Shown here: positions 47,071-58,452 of the stretch, piece by piece
How the letters are laid out: the number at the start of each line of letters is the position of its first letter
How positions within the stretch are numbered: the first letter of the stretch is position 1
Source: Papio anubis
Taxonomy: Eukaryota > Chordata > Mammalia > Primates > Cercopithecidae
NCBI RefSeq assembly: GCF_008728515.1
Contig: NC_044989.1
Coordinates: forward strand, 79,261,754 to 79,325,753
DNA: 64,000 nucleotides
Direction: 5' to 3'
Translations under genes and position numbers: made by a program
The notes under the pieces: generated by a model
What the model saw: only the letters and a program-made list of their open reading frames with translations
Told to the model about the DNA's origin: nothing
Databases searched by the model: none

Positions 47071-48624
47071 TCCTCAGATACCACAAAAGAAATGAAGATG
47101 TATTTTCAAATACCAAAGCTGATGGATGGCAGTGGGAGCAGGTTGCTAATTGATCAGCCAAAAGGACTTGATACTTATGCCAGAGAACTGTAGACTGAAG
47201 TCCCAGTTATCTTACTGTGAAATTTCACTTAGCTTTAATAATCATGTAAACATTAGAAGTTATTACCACCAACCCCTACACAGGGAAAATTTGTCCAAAA
47301 AACACCTCTCCCATATGAACTATCAAATCTGTGTCCATAAGGACACAATGTACATACTGAAGGCACTTAAAACAATGACTTCAGGTCCTCTCATGGGTGC
47401 CATGGGCTCCATTAGTTGCACTGAAATACTAATTTTCTAAAAGATACCACAGAGAGTTTTAGAAGTCTATTGACCTTCAAAAATGAGCCTTCCCACTCTA
47501 TCCTCTTGCAGATCAGATGTAATGTAATGTATTTCAGCTCATTTCAAGAATAACGGCAGGTCTACTCTTAAGAAGTAGTTTAAGTAAAGAGACATTTAAA
47601 AAATTAAAGCAACATTAAAAGTGGAGGCTAAATATTAGAGAGCATACCTTGGAAAAATAAAATTTGTTTCATCTTAGCAAAATCAGTGAATAAGTCAATA
47701 CCTCTGCTCAAGTAAATAAAGGATTTATGGCAGATCTAATAATACAGACACTAAGCTCAGACAATAAGCAAATGGACCAGGAAGTGCAGGAAGCTGAAGC
47801 TTCAGGACAACAACTCATTGCCACTCGACCCTAGGTCACTTTAAAGACCCTGTGTTTACTTTCAAAACTCTGTATTATTTTTCATAAAGAGGACCCCCAA
47901 AGTTGTATAAGCCTGATGCACAAAACCTGAATACCCCACCTGCTAAAAGCCTACAGACTTACAAAAATCTAGTATTGTGTGAAAAAGTAAGGGGTATTTG
48001 TGTCTCATGGTGATTTCCATCCCCCACATACAATAGTCACTCTTTGGATATCCTGAAATAAAATGTCACAAAATATGCATCTGCAATATGAAATACCTCA
48101 CTCAACACTGAAAACTGTCATCATAGCAACCAATTTAGACACTCAGGTTAAAAAGTGAATACATGTGAAGGTAAGTAGTATTTTTTAAACAATTTTTTTT
48201 GTTTAAACTGGTATTGAATTGAACACATACTGTGGACTATACACAGTATTAGGCCTTCAGGGAATAAATTTCAAATGAATAGCAGAGTTCGAATGAGCAG
48301 AAGCACTTTGAAATATGAATAGGCAATGTGCAAAAATTACAGCTTTAACCAATGAGCCTATAATCTTTGTGAATCTGGAGGAAATAAAAATAAAAAGATT
48401 TCTAAAGACACATCTATGTGTCATAGGATTTTTTTTACTTATGTTATCATAGAAGTTTAAGGCTCTGTAATGCATTTTCTATATCTTCCATCTGTGGGGC
48501 TTCACACACACATAGGTCATGCTTTATATTGAGGGTTAATGACTTTGGGGTCACTACTCTGCAAGAAGGAAGTGCCAACAGCATCAGAAAGCAAGTGGAG
48601 CAATAACAAGTAAATCATTTATTC
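47071..48624. other. Unassigned stretch
   Basis: No gene or repeat recognised. The 96-codon frame at 47150-47440 has no recognisable domain. Confidence 0.4.
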
Positions 48625-48905
48625 ATCATTTCATTCATTCAACAAATGTATGTTGAGCACAGCATCTGCCATGTGCCATGCACTGTGCTATGTGCCAGAC
48701 ACGCACTAGTAGGCAGAGAATGAATAACAATTTTAATACATCTGATTACAATTATAAAACGAGATTAAACAGGATGTCCTGAGGATATATGGGAAAACTA
48801 TGGAATCCAGAGATAATTGAGAAGAAGTTCAGAAAAGACTTCCCAGAGTAAATGATACCTAATTCGAACTCCCAAAATAGCAAAAGTGTTCCAGGGGTTG
48901 AAAAA
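48625..48905 (-). repeat. L2 LINE 3' end, antisense
   Basis: tcattcattcaacaaatgta, gccatgtgccatgcactgtg and later agacttcccagagtaaatga with gtgttccaggggttg are the reverse of the L2 terminus and its upstream blocks. Confidence 0.75.
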
Positions 48906-49054
48906 CAGTCGAAATATTTAGAACACGGAAGGGATTGAGAGAAGATAAAATGGGATAGGAGAAAGGCAGATTACCAAAACCTTGCCTTTTCGTTTTAAGG
49001 GATTTGCAGTGGATGTAAGGACAATAAGAAGAGAGACACTATGATATTTGGAAG

Positions 49055-49262
49055 CAGCCCTGAATTAACATTCTATCTCCAATAAAAATTAAACGATGTG
49101 AACTAAACCGTAATATTTAACTTGTCAGAGCCTCAGTTTTTTCATCAGTAATGGATGAGTAATAACTTATTAAATGATGTTATGTGAAGCAATACAATAA
49201 TAGATGAGAAAGTAGTATGGAAAAAATGCATAGACATGTTCTACAACTATAAGATGCCATTA
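49055..49262 (+). repeat. MIR SINE, diverged
   Basis: The block taacttgtcagagcctcagt followed by tttttcatcagtaatggatg is the MIR core in sense. Flanking parts are worn. Confidence 0.65.
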
Positions 49263-49689
49263 TTGCATGAATGATTGCAAATTGCGCTTAGGAAATGACA
49301 TCAAAATTGAAGACAAAGTGCAATGATATCCAAAGGCCACTCAACCAGGGGGATCTACGCTTTCTTCAGTGCAGTTGATGTATGGCAGAGGATGAAGTGT
49401 GACAGCACAACCAGTGCAGTCAGCACATTCCACTGCATCACAGCACGCGGCGTGGCAATGCAACCGGGTCTCTTTCCAACACCACAAAGACCCAAGGATA
49501 TTCAGAAGGACTCTGCTGAATTCACACATTTTGCAATGCAGTCATGCATGTTGGGAAGGTTCTATGTGTAATCCTATGAAGGTTACTTTTCTAAATTAAA
49601 AAGGTAATGCTGAGGGACATATTAGGATTTGATCATCATAAGCATACTAGCGGACTGAGAGCTTCTTTCTCTTTCTCTAATTAAATTTA

Positions 49690-49850
49690 ACACTATAGTG
49701 ATCCTGTAAGTTTGAAATGAATATTAACTCCGTTTGAGAAACTGAAGTTTAGACAAGATAAGCAGCTTGTTTAATATTATACCACCAATAAGTGTTTGAA
49801 ATGACATTTGAACCCATTTTTGTCTGACTCCTCTATCATGTACAAACTTA
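49690..49850 (-). repeat. MIR SINE fragment, antisense
   Basis: tccgtttgagaaactgaagt, taccaccaataagtgtttga and gacatttgaacccatttttg with tctgactcctctatcatg run in reverse MIR order. Confidence 0.7.
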
Positions 49851-51487
49851 CATAGCAAGATAGAAAACTATGAAAAATACAGAGACTTGTACTTCTGGGT
49901 TAAAACAGTTTCTCCAGTGCAATGCAATCATCCCCAAATAAACACTATACTGTCAATTAGAACTAGGAAAAGGCAAAAAGTACTATCAAAAAAATACTAC
50001 TAAGAATTAAGATACATACATAGAATAGCACTAGACTCAAGGAGGATTTCCTTTCAATGTAAGATTATATGGATTTCGATTTAGAAAGACTCATGAAATT
50101 GAATGTAAATCAACCCAAGTTCAACCAGGCCTTACTGCCATAAGCCTGTTTTGAAGTATTAAAAAATGCATCTCTATCTACCCCAAAGCTGTATTTCATT
50201 TTGAAAGATAATTAGGTTGATAAGATATTTGTGTAAACATAAAGCATATGGATTTTAGCCAGACATTGGACAACGCCTGTTATTTTAGACTTGTGGATAA
50301 GTTGAAGAAACAGGAGTGAGTACCTTCAATGTATAAATAATTCAACCACACAGTCAGTGGGAAATGCATAATGGATTGATAGCCACCTGTACATCTAGTA
50401 GCTGATTTGTATTAATATCTCAAAAGGGAAAATGTTTACCAAATTGCAAGATGGCAGCAAACGAGAAATAAGATCTCACTGGTTTGATTGCAGAATCAGT
50501 GCCTGCAAGTACTGAATAATATGAAATGTTAATAGGGACAAATAAAACTCCTCTGGGAACCAAAAACTAAGTGGAACAGTATTGGAGCGAAAATTACTGA
50601 TGGTCAATTATCCGTATCAAGAGTTCACTTCAGAGAACACGGTGGAAAGGAAGGCAATAGGTCTCTGCAGACCATGGCATGGAGATATGAAAGTAGGCAA
50701 TGACAAGTCAGTTACTTAAAAAAAACCAGTGTCTATGACCTCAAAGCAAGAGTCTCACTGTCATATGCAATAGTGTGCCCTGTTCAGTGCTCCACCTCTA
50801 AAGACACCACTGGCAAATTAGAAGAGAACAGGTTGATCAAGAGCTGAAAACCAAGTACATAATTAATATGCCAAGAAATTCAAGTCGAAAGGCAAGATCT
50901 TTACATCTAAAAACACCAGAAGACTCTCCTGCTTCTTTTGATAGTGAATCTGTTGTTTCATTATGGATAAACGGTGGTTTGGCAATGTTTGTGTGGTAGC
51001 AGAAATTGAGAGGACTTGGAGAGAATGCATTGTAATGATGAATGAATACCTCTATAAAATCCCTGAAATTCCTCCTCTGAACGAGGCTTGGGACATCACA
51101 TTGCTTGCTCTCATGAGGTTCACAGGCTCTGAGGGCTCAATAAAACCTTCTAAGTTGTACAAATATCTTTGGCTTTTTTATATTACCCTGAGCCCCTAAG
51201 GAATATTGCAATAAGAGAAAACTCCTTATCTTGGTAACAAAAGACATTCATAAACATTTGATGAATAAGTTAATAAAAGATAATTAATTCTGCAAGGGTA
51301 GAGAGGCAGAGCATTCTTACCAGACTACCCTAAAATTAAATGGAGATGTTAAGATTCTAGCTGAATACTTGTTACTCAAGTATTTTAAGAAGGAAATTAA
51401 TGTTAATAGATTAAGTAGGGTAGGGTAACTATCTTGAGATTCTTGATTATAAATATTTCTAATGACTTTGAAAGGAGTTCTGAGGAA
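49851..51487. other. Unassigned stretch
   Basis: No gene or repeat recognised. The frame at 50963-51199 (78 codons) lacks a recognisable domain. Confidence 0.4.
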
Positions 51488-51549
51488 CAAAATACATACA
51501 CACACACACTCCTCTCTCTCTTACACACACACAAACACACACACACACA
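51488..51549. repeat. Compound CA / CT microsatellite
   Basis: CA units, a ctcctctctctctt interruption, then further CA units. Interruptions make it less mutable than a pure tract. Confidence 0.9.
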
Positions 51550-53230
51550 GTGTGAGCCAATTAGTATAACTAGAGGAAGTCCTCAGAACAGCCCAGTGCC
51601 AGCAGCATAGAACCTTCTCCCTAAACAAAAATCTCATCCCAGGTCTCCAAACTTCCCCTCATGCTTTCCCTGCTCTTTTCTTATTACCAAATTTGAACCT
51701 AGTTGTGTCGCATTTTAAGATACCCTTGGGTGCAAGACATTTTCCTTTGGAAATGTGTTAAAGGACTAGATGTTTTAGGGAACATTTTTGGTTTAAAGAG
51801 ATACGTGTGAGGTACGCGCTGGAGCACTGAATTGGGGGGAGGGAGTGCACTCTTCCATGGCACTGCCCTACTTCCTTGCAGAGTTCTGCCATCCCTCCAT
51901 TTAAAATATACCCTCTGGCAAGAAAATGCAATATTATTGTTGACAAATCACTTTGATTTGTAGTCTTTGACTTTTCCTCAGTCAAGTACACAAAAGCTAA
52001 TGCTCTGCTTTCCTTGTGAAAAAAGAAAGGAGAGGGGAACTTTGCCTGTCAAAGCATCTCAAATAGTAGCTGATTAGAGTAGAATGTGTTTTGTAAAGAA
52101 ACGGGGTCCTTTTCTTCATCCTCTCAGCAAAGCTTTATGCCCACACCACCTGTTGGAGCCTGCCTACCGATAATTTAGTACCTTCAAACTGTATACTGCA
52201 TCAAAAACTCCCATTAATCTTATATTCTTATGGCTATCACTATTTTATTTTTCTTTGTGTCATAAATCTCTCAGCTTACACTTGGCAGCAGAAAGGAAAC
52301 CAAAACTGACATTTGATACTGAACACATTGACTAAACCTTTCCCCAGGGTTACCACATCAGAAGAAGGACTATGCTCAAAAATATTCAAAGCCAGTTCCG
52401 TATGAAAGCTTCCCAACCTTAAGGTCTTTCTTTCAACCTGGTTCTAGAGGGATTTATGCTTGCAAGTTTTATCTCCCTGAGTAAAAATAACTGCAAGGTA
52501 AGCAGTATCTAAATAGCGTATACAGAATTGAAAGAGAAACAAACAGATATTAGGAGAACTAAGAAATAAGATACTCAGGGAAAAAAAGCTAATGTTCATA
52601 TGTTAGTCAAAGGAAAAACACAGTTGGAGTGCCTTGGAAAAACCTCTTCAGGAATATAAAAGAAATGCCATGAACAGGATGCCACATCAACAGGAGAAAC
52701 ATTCTGTTAATACACGTTCCTGATGCTTATTAAAGTAAATATCATCTTTTGTTCAATCTTAAGGGGAAAATTTATTTCATTTTAAATAAGTTTTTTAAAA
52801 TTCAATTTAGTGATACACAGAATTTACATTTAAATAATATAAAATGCTGTTGTAATAGGATATTTGGCTTATTATCAATAATCTCCCAAATATCATTTAT
52901 TACTTAAAGGTAAATTTCCTAAGCAATTAGGCAAGGGAGGATTCTAATTAAAAATGAAATCCGTGTTCAAATAAGCATAATCATATAATCACCATAATTC
53001 TCTAAAACACATTAATAGCTACAAGAGTATCTTGTTTTATCATATATTTTTTAAAAAATCTCATCATCTCTACAGTGAAACTACTCTGAGAACATACTCA
53101 GAAATCACCTTTCCTGGGAGGCTGAATAATACTTTGAATCAACGTGGTTGCATGGCATGCCTTTAATTTCTTCTTAATGGAAGGTAGAAATTAAATAGCC
53201 ATAAATAGGGGAGTACAAACCTGGAATGTA
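51550..53230. other. Unassigned AT-rich stretch
   Basis: No gene, RNA or interspersed repeat recognised. This is one of the longer repeat-free stretches in the window. Confidence 0.4.
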
Positions 53231-53805
53231 TAGAAAACTCTGGAGCCAGACTACCTGGTTCAAGACCTTATTCGCTGCCTGACCTTAGATAAATTACTTA
53301 CCATTTTCACAACCCAGTTTTCTTATGGGTAAAATGGGACTCGTAATAGCAACACTTCACAAGGTTATTGTAAAACTTAAGCTATTAGATGTAAAGCCCT
53401 TAAAAAGTACCTGGAACATCACATTCTTTGCAGCAACATGGATGCAGCTGCAGGCCACTGTCCTAAGCTAATTAATGCAGAAACAGAAAACCAAACGCCA
53501 CATGTTCTCATTTATAAGAGGGAGCTAAACATTGAGTACACATGGACATAAACGCGGGAACAATGAACTCTGGTGACTACTGGAAGGGGGAAAGAGGAAG
53601 GGAGGCAAGGATTGAAGAACTACCTATTGGGTACTATTCTCGCTACCTGGGCAATGGGACCATTTGTTCAACAAACCTCAGCATCGTGTAATACACCCAT
53701 GTAACAAACCTGCACAAGTCTCCTTGAATCAAAAATAAAAGTTGAAATTATTATTTAAAAAGATACCTGGCACATAGTCAGTGCTCAACAGATCTAAGCT
53801 GTTAT
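53231..53805 (+). repeat. MIR SINE split by an L1 insertion
   Basis: The 5' part (53231-53414) has gaaaactctggagccagact, acctggttcaagacc, tgggtaaaatgggactcgta and tgtaaagcccttaaaaagta. The MIR end resumes at 53766 with cctggcacatagtcagtgct. The intervening sequence is the L1 below. Confidence 0.85.
53402..53770 (+). mobile_element. L1 LINE 3' end (L1PA/L1PB age) inserted in MIR
   Basis: 5'-truncated at about 53415: gcagcaacatggatgcagct, agaaaaccaaacgccacatg, ttctcatttataagaggg, accatttgttcaacaaac and a final gaatcaaaaataaaagttga. Target words aaaaagtacctgg (53402-53414) and aaaaagatacctgg (53757-53770) flank it. Only 3' UTR is present, no ORF2 coding part. Confidence 0.9.
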
Positions 53806-53844
53806 TGAGATAGGAAACTGGCCTACAGCAGAAAATGGAGTAGG

Positions 53845-54005
53845 GTTAGCATGAAGGTCCTGAGAATGCTGCTTAATCCTGTGTCACTGGCCATGCTTAT
53901 TTAACCTCTCTGAGCCCCCACCTTCTCATCTTCAAATAAAGGTAACTCCAGTTTCTACCCCACAGATTGCTAAGAGGATTGAATGGAGGTAATGAGGCTG
54001 AGATC
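53845..54005 (+). repeat. MIR SINE, diverged
   Basis: tatttaacctctctgagccc, ccttctcatcttcaaataaag and accccacagattgctaagag with gattgaatggagg match the MIR 3' half in sense. Confidence 0.7.
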
Positions 54006-55154
54006 ATTGTTAGGATTCGGCTGGGGAAGCTCACACTAAACAATGTGACATACTTCAAATGTAGAGGGACAGACACATTTCAGACATGGCACAGGGCTTT
54101 GGTACTCTCTGCTCTGCAGGTGAGAAAGACTTTTTGCCCCTATGCTTACTGGAAATATTCAAGCCAATTTTATTCATCTTTTTTTTTTCTTTTACATAAA
54201 GTTAAAAGCAAAAGACAGTGCTCCCAAAGACCCGCCAGTAATATCTGCTGGTTTGTCTAATACCGCAGCTTTCAGCAAATCACGCTCAGACACCAAAGTA
54301 AAGGGGGCATGGTCTGTTCATCTCATTTTCTCAGCTGGATGAATTTGGAGCTTTTAGAATATAGTCAAATGTAAATGAATTACCTGTGCCTCATGGAAAA
54401 GAAGTGGAAGAGGTTTTGCATCTCTGCTTACTCATCCCTTCACAATGCACTCACTAAAATGGTGACATCACTTGGAACTGCAATCACCTTCCACTAACTA
54501 TCGAAGATGGCAATGAGTGAAATGGCACTTTATTCAATTTCTAAAGACCAGTATGTCTCAATCCAGACTGACCCAGAAAATGCTAGGAGAAGGAGTTCTG
54601 ACATGGGCACACCGTGAGGCTTTGGTTTGATCTTACTGCTAATGAACACGATTATGAGTCATCTCTGTTACTTGGGCACTTTCTCTGCAGAGGAAACACA
54701 GCAAAGCCTTTCCTCATAGACGTAAATATCAGTCAGAAACACGGTTTCAACAGGTACCAACTTGGACAAGATTCCAAATAGAGTCAATGCCATCTGACGG
54801 TAGGATTGGGTGGAGACCCTCAAATTCTGCAGCCTTCTTCAGGGCTTCCTGGACTTTGTCTCCCTTCGATTTTAGGTGGATAATGCAGATGAAGAAAATG
54901 GGATCGTTTTATCTGGAAGATTTAGGTATTAGCTAGCCATGGCAGAGAACAAGGTGGCATGGATATGAATGAAGAGTCAGAGATTTGGCAAATTCTACCA
55001 CTCTCATTTGCAAATGTAAAGGCAGTGCTTCACTCTGCTGTTTAGGCCTGAATCACTGACCTTTCTCTTTGCTAAAGATTACCATTCTTTAAGGAGGCTG
55101 CTCCTACTCACGCCTGCACTCCAATCTAAGTTAGATGTCCTATTTATATACTTC
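54006..55154. other. Unassigned stretch with a short minus-strand open frame
   Basis: No repeat recognised. The minus strand between 54750 and 54908 is open for 53 codons without a start codon. A 97-codon plus frame (53967-54260) begins in the MIR. None is called a gene. Confidence 0.4.
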
Positions 55155-55750
55155 TTGTGGTAGGCAGAATTCCATAATGGCTCCCAAATTTCCCCTCAAG
55201 TACATGCCGTGTATAATCCCTGGGACCTTTGAATATGATGAGGTACTCTGTTCTGTGATTGTTATGTTAAATGACACAGCTCACTTTGAGAAAAGGAGAT
55301 AATCTTGAGTAGACCCGAGGTACTCACATGAGCCCTTAGAAAGGACTAGACTCTTCCTGAAGAAAGAGATTTGAAGGATGTGGGACATTTAAAATGACAG
55401 ATCATCCACTGCTGGATTTGGAGGTGGAGAAGCCCCATATGGCATGGAATGTGGTCTGAGAGCCACCACCTCATTGACAGTCAGCAAAGAAATGAGGACC
55501 TTATTCCTCCAGCTACAAGACACTGAGTGCTGCTATAAACACGTGAGCTTGGAAAAGTACCTCAAACTCCAGATGAGAATGCAGCTTAGCAATGCCTTGA
55601 TTTAGCCATGTTATGAGACCCTGAGCAAAGAATCTAGTCACGCCACACCCAGATTTGTCACCTACAAAACAGTGAGCTAATAAAAGGGTGTTGCTTTAAG
55701 ATGATAAATTTGTGGTAACTAGTTATACAGCAATACAAAATTAATACAAG
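55155..55750 (+). repeat. MLT1-type LTR (ERVL-MaLR), older subtype
   Basis: tgtggtaggcagaattccat, gtgtataatccctgggacc, ggagaagccccatatggc, taaacacgtgagcttgg, ccatgttatgagaccctgag, ttgctttaagatgataaatt and a final gtggtaactagttatacagc with aatacaaaattaatac follow the longer MLT1 subtypes. Solo LTR with no internal part. Confidence 0.8.
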
Positions 55751-55807
55751 TCCATAGGACCTTGTACTTACCTTTCAAAACACTTATCCATGACATTCAT
55801 CCTTAGG

Positions 55808-55842
55808 GTGTGTGTGTGTGTGCATGTGTGTGTGTGTGTGTT
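55808..55842. repeat. TG microsatellite, interrupted
   Basis: Two TG blocks separated by gcatg. Confidence 0.9.
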
Positions 55843-55844
55843 GT

Positions 55845-56255
55845 GCACTTGACAGTGAGCTGTATGAAGGCAGGAAATATATCTTTCACCCACTCTTCTG
55901 TCCTCAGCACCTAGTGCCTACAATAAAATGCTCAATTCCTGTAATCTCAGCACTTTGGGAGGCCTAAGCGGGTGGATCACCTGAGGTTGGGAGTTTGAGA
56001 CCAGCCTGACCAACATGGAGAAATCCCGTCTCTACTGAAAATACAAAATTAGCTGGGTGTGGTGGTGCATGCCTGTAATCCCAGCTACTTGGGAGGCTGA
56101 GGCAGGAGAATCGCCTGAACCTGGGAAGCAGAGGATGCAGTGAGCTGGGATCATGCCATTGCACTCCAGCCTGGGCAACAAGAGCAAAACTCTGTCAAAC
56201 AAAAAGAAAAGAAAAAAAAAACAAAAACTCAATAAACATTTGTTTGTGAATAGTG
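55845..56255 (+). repeat. L2 LINE 3' terminus split by an Alu
   Basis: gacagtgagctgtatgaagg, caggaaatatatctttcacc and cagcacctagtgcctacaat lie before the Alu, and ctcaataaacatttgtttgt lies after it, which together make the normal L2 terminus. Confidence 0.8.
55938..56226 (+). mobile_element. Alu SINE, AluS-like, 5'-truncated, in L2
   Basis: Starts at cctgtaatctcagcactttg, missing the first about 20-25 bases, and has both arms and an A-rich tail (caaaaagaaaagaaaaaaaa). Flanks aaaatgctcaat and aaaaactcaat form a short worn target duplication. The minus-strand frames 55964-56164 and 56032-56232 are Alu-derived. Confidence 0.93.
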
Positions 56256-57464
56256 TGTATATTAATGAATCCTTTTAAATCACATTATTTTTCATTAGAT
56301 AAATCAATGTATTTTTATCATGAAGACTGAGGCTGCTCAAGTGCAGAGTCAGGAGGCATAGCCATCATCTATGGGACACACTCTATGGGATACACTCTGC
56401 CCACTCTTTGTTTTCTCTCCAGTCCCAAGCCCTACACTCAAGTTGTGAGCAGCATACTGAGTGTCAGAATGCAAAATGAGTGTACACAGGCGGTCCAGGC
56501 CATTTGAATCAAAATGATGTATGATACTTCTCTTGGACAAGGCTTTTTTTTTCATTCCCTCCTACCTCTTGCTCTTTTCTCCTGTTTCTTTCTCATCTGC
56601 CCTGTGATTGTCAACCCACCCTGCGAAGCTGTATCTTGCTGAATACCTTAACTCCTGCCATTACCCAAGCCTACCTCAGACTGTCTTTACATTTGGGAAT
56701 CTCATCTGTCTATAGTGACTTTTGAAATCTTCACTGCATAAAAATATCATCTTATTTACCAAGACTTATATTAAATGCCAACTGTACTTTAAAACTCTCT
56801 TAGGTCTTCCTTCTCTATTCTTTCCTATGTATTACCCAAATTTCTGTGATGCCCATTCTATGAGAGGGCTGTTCCCACACATACGAAGTCCTGTCTGAAA
56901 CATGAGCCTTCAGGTTCAGGAATACGCCTAAAGTGCCCGTACCATTTAAGTGTTGATATATTCACCTACCGTTTTACCTTTGTTTAAAGTCGAAAACAAT
57001 TTAAGGTGGGATCATCAAAGAGTATGTGAAGAGATAAATAAGAAACCTTGAAAGCAACAAGCCCTATTCTCTGGTTTAAGGGGGAATTTGTGGTTGGTGA
57101 CACTGAAACGTCCATTAACCCACTTTCATAGGAGGCAAACGAATGGACATTAGAGTCTTGTCTGGTTTCATTCATGACACTTGGGTGCTCTTCAGAAATT
57201 TCAAAAAAGTTTATCAGCCCAGAAATACATTTTTAAAAGTAAAAGACAAAAAAACATGAAAAACCCCTCTCATAACAGTAAAACAACATTGCAATATTTC
57301 TTTGTTATATACCTGGTAAGGATGAGGCAGGGAAATACAGAGATCAGAGAGAAAATGACCTGATATGAACTGACATTAATATATTTGGGGATACAGTGTC
57401 AAACCAACATCTAATTATATGTTTTCCTAAATAGGCCAAAGCAAGTTTACTAAATAACAAAAAT
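56256..57464. other. Unassigned stretch
   Basis: No gene or repeat recognised; only short frames. Confidence 0.4.
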
Positions 57465-57692
57465 ATCTAACTTTTACTAAGCACTTGCTATATGTCAAGT
57501 GTTTTGAAGGCTGTATTTAATTTAATCTCTTTATGGCACTTCTGTGGTAGGCAAATATTGTCATTCCCATTTTACAGTTGAGTCCAGTACTAGTCCAATG
57601 CCACATGGCTAGTCAATGTCAGAGCTGGCACCCAAATCGAAGTTTGATCCCAAAGCCTGTTTTCTTACCCACTATATTACAGGGTCATGGGA
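57465..57692 (-). repeat. MIR SINE, antisense
   Basis: Reverse MIR: cttttactaagcacttgcta, tatgtcaagtgttttgaag, cattcccattttacagttga, gccacatggctagtcaatgt, cagagctggcacccaaatcg and a final ttcttacccactatattac. Its edge lies about 25 bp before the minisatellite, and part of the reading frame across that array starts inside this MIR. Confidence 0.85.
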
Positions 57693-57715
57693 AAAGGAAA
57701 AACCGTGATTCCAAA

Positions 57716-58052
57716 CTGATACAATGGGGCTTCCACACCGAACCCACACTGATACAATGGCACTTCCACACGGACCCCACACTGATACAATGGGGCTTCC
57801 ACACCGACCCCACACTTATACAATGGGGCTTCCACACCGACCCCACACTGATACAATGGGGCTTCCACACCGACCCCACACTGATACAATGGGGCTTCCA
57901 CATTACACTGATACAATGGCTTCCACACGACCCCACACTACAATTACAATGGGGCTTCCACTTTGACCCCACACTGATACAATGGGGCTTCCACACTGAC
58001 CCCACACTGATACAACGGGGCTTTCACACTAATCCACACTGATACAATGGGA
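57716..58052. repeat. 33-bp minisatellite, about 10.4 units
   Basis: Units start at 57716, 57749, 57782, 57815, 57848, 57881, 57908, 57938, 57974, 58007 and 58039 (last partial). Lengths are 33 for six units, then 27, 30, 36 and 32 for the four variants. The unit core is ctgatacaatggggcttcca, then cac(c/t)gaccccaca. Because 33 is a multiple of three, the array is open in several frames on both strands: the plus frame 57578-58042 reads an 11-residue repeat LIQWGFHTDPT, and minus frames read other 11-residue repeats. Units 1-5 are nearly identical while the later ones are more varied. The frame starts in a MIR, so coding is unlikely. Confidence 0.93.
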
Positions 58053-58232
58053 CAGCTCTGGGTGTCCACAACACCCACTAAAAGATAAAAGGCTTCAAAA
58101 CTGGGCTGCAGCTCAGTATTATTGTAGATCCTCACGGCCTTCAATCCTCTTTACACAAAGAGAACTGGGCTAGACTCTGTGCTAAAAGTTACTAGAAAAT
58201 AAATATTCTACCTTCCTTCCGTTGCCCTAATA
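58053..58232. other. Short unassigned spacer
   Basis: Sequence between the minisatellite and MER5A; nothing recognised. Confidence 0.4.
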
Positions 58233-58452
58233 CAGGGTTTCTCCTTTGGTCTTATTTGCATTTTATTGTGGAAAACTGTCCTGTCCTATACACTGTACAT
58301 TGTTTAGCGGCATCTGTTGGCTCCACCCACTAAATGCCAGTAGCACCTTCCAACCAACTGTAACAACCAAAATGTCTCCGAGATGGCCAAACATTTCTAG
58401 TGGGTTGAGAGGGAATGGCCGTGGGAAAATCACCCTCAGGTTAGAACCGTTG
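58233..58452 (-). mobile_element. MER5A-type hAT DNA transposon, antisense
   Basis: Runs from cagggtttctcctttgg through gtggaaaactgtcctgtcc, tacattgtttagcggcatct, ccacccactaaatgccagta, gcaccttccaaccaactgta and caaccaaaatgtctccgaga, with a right end near ggttagaaccgttg. This is the reverse of MER5A. Possible 8-bp flanks ccctaata (58225-58232) and tcccagta (58453-58460) are too different to be certain. Confidence 0.85.

Noticed and set aside
57578..58042. 154-codon frame with an 11-residue repeat as a repeat protein gene
   Set aside because: It begins inside a MIR, the repeat length alone keeps several frames open on both strands, and no promoter, splice signal or conserved context is seen.
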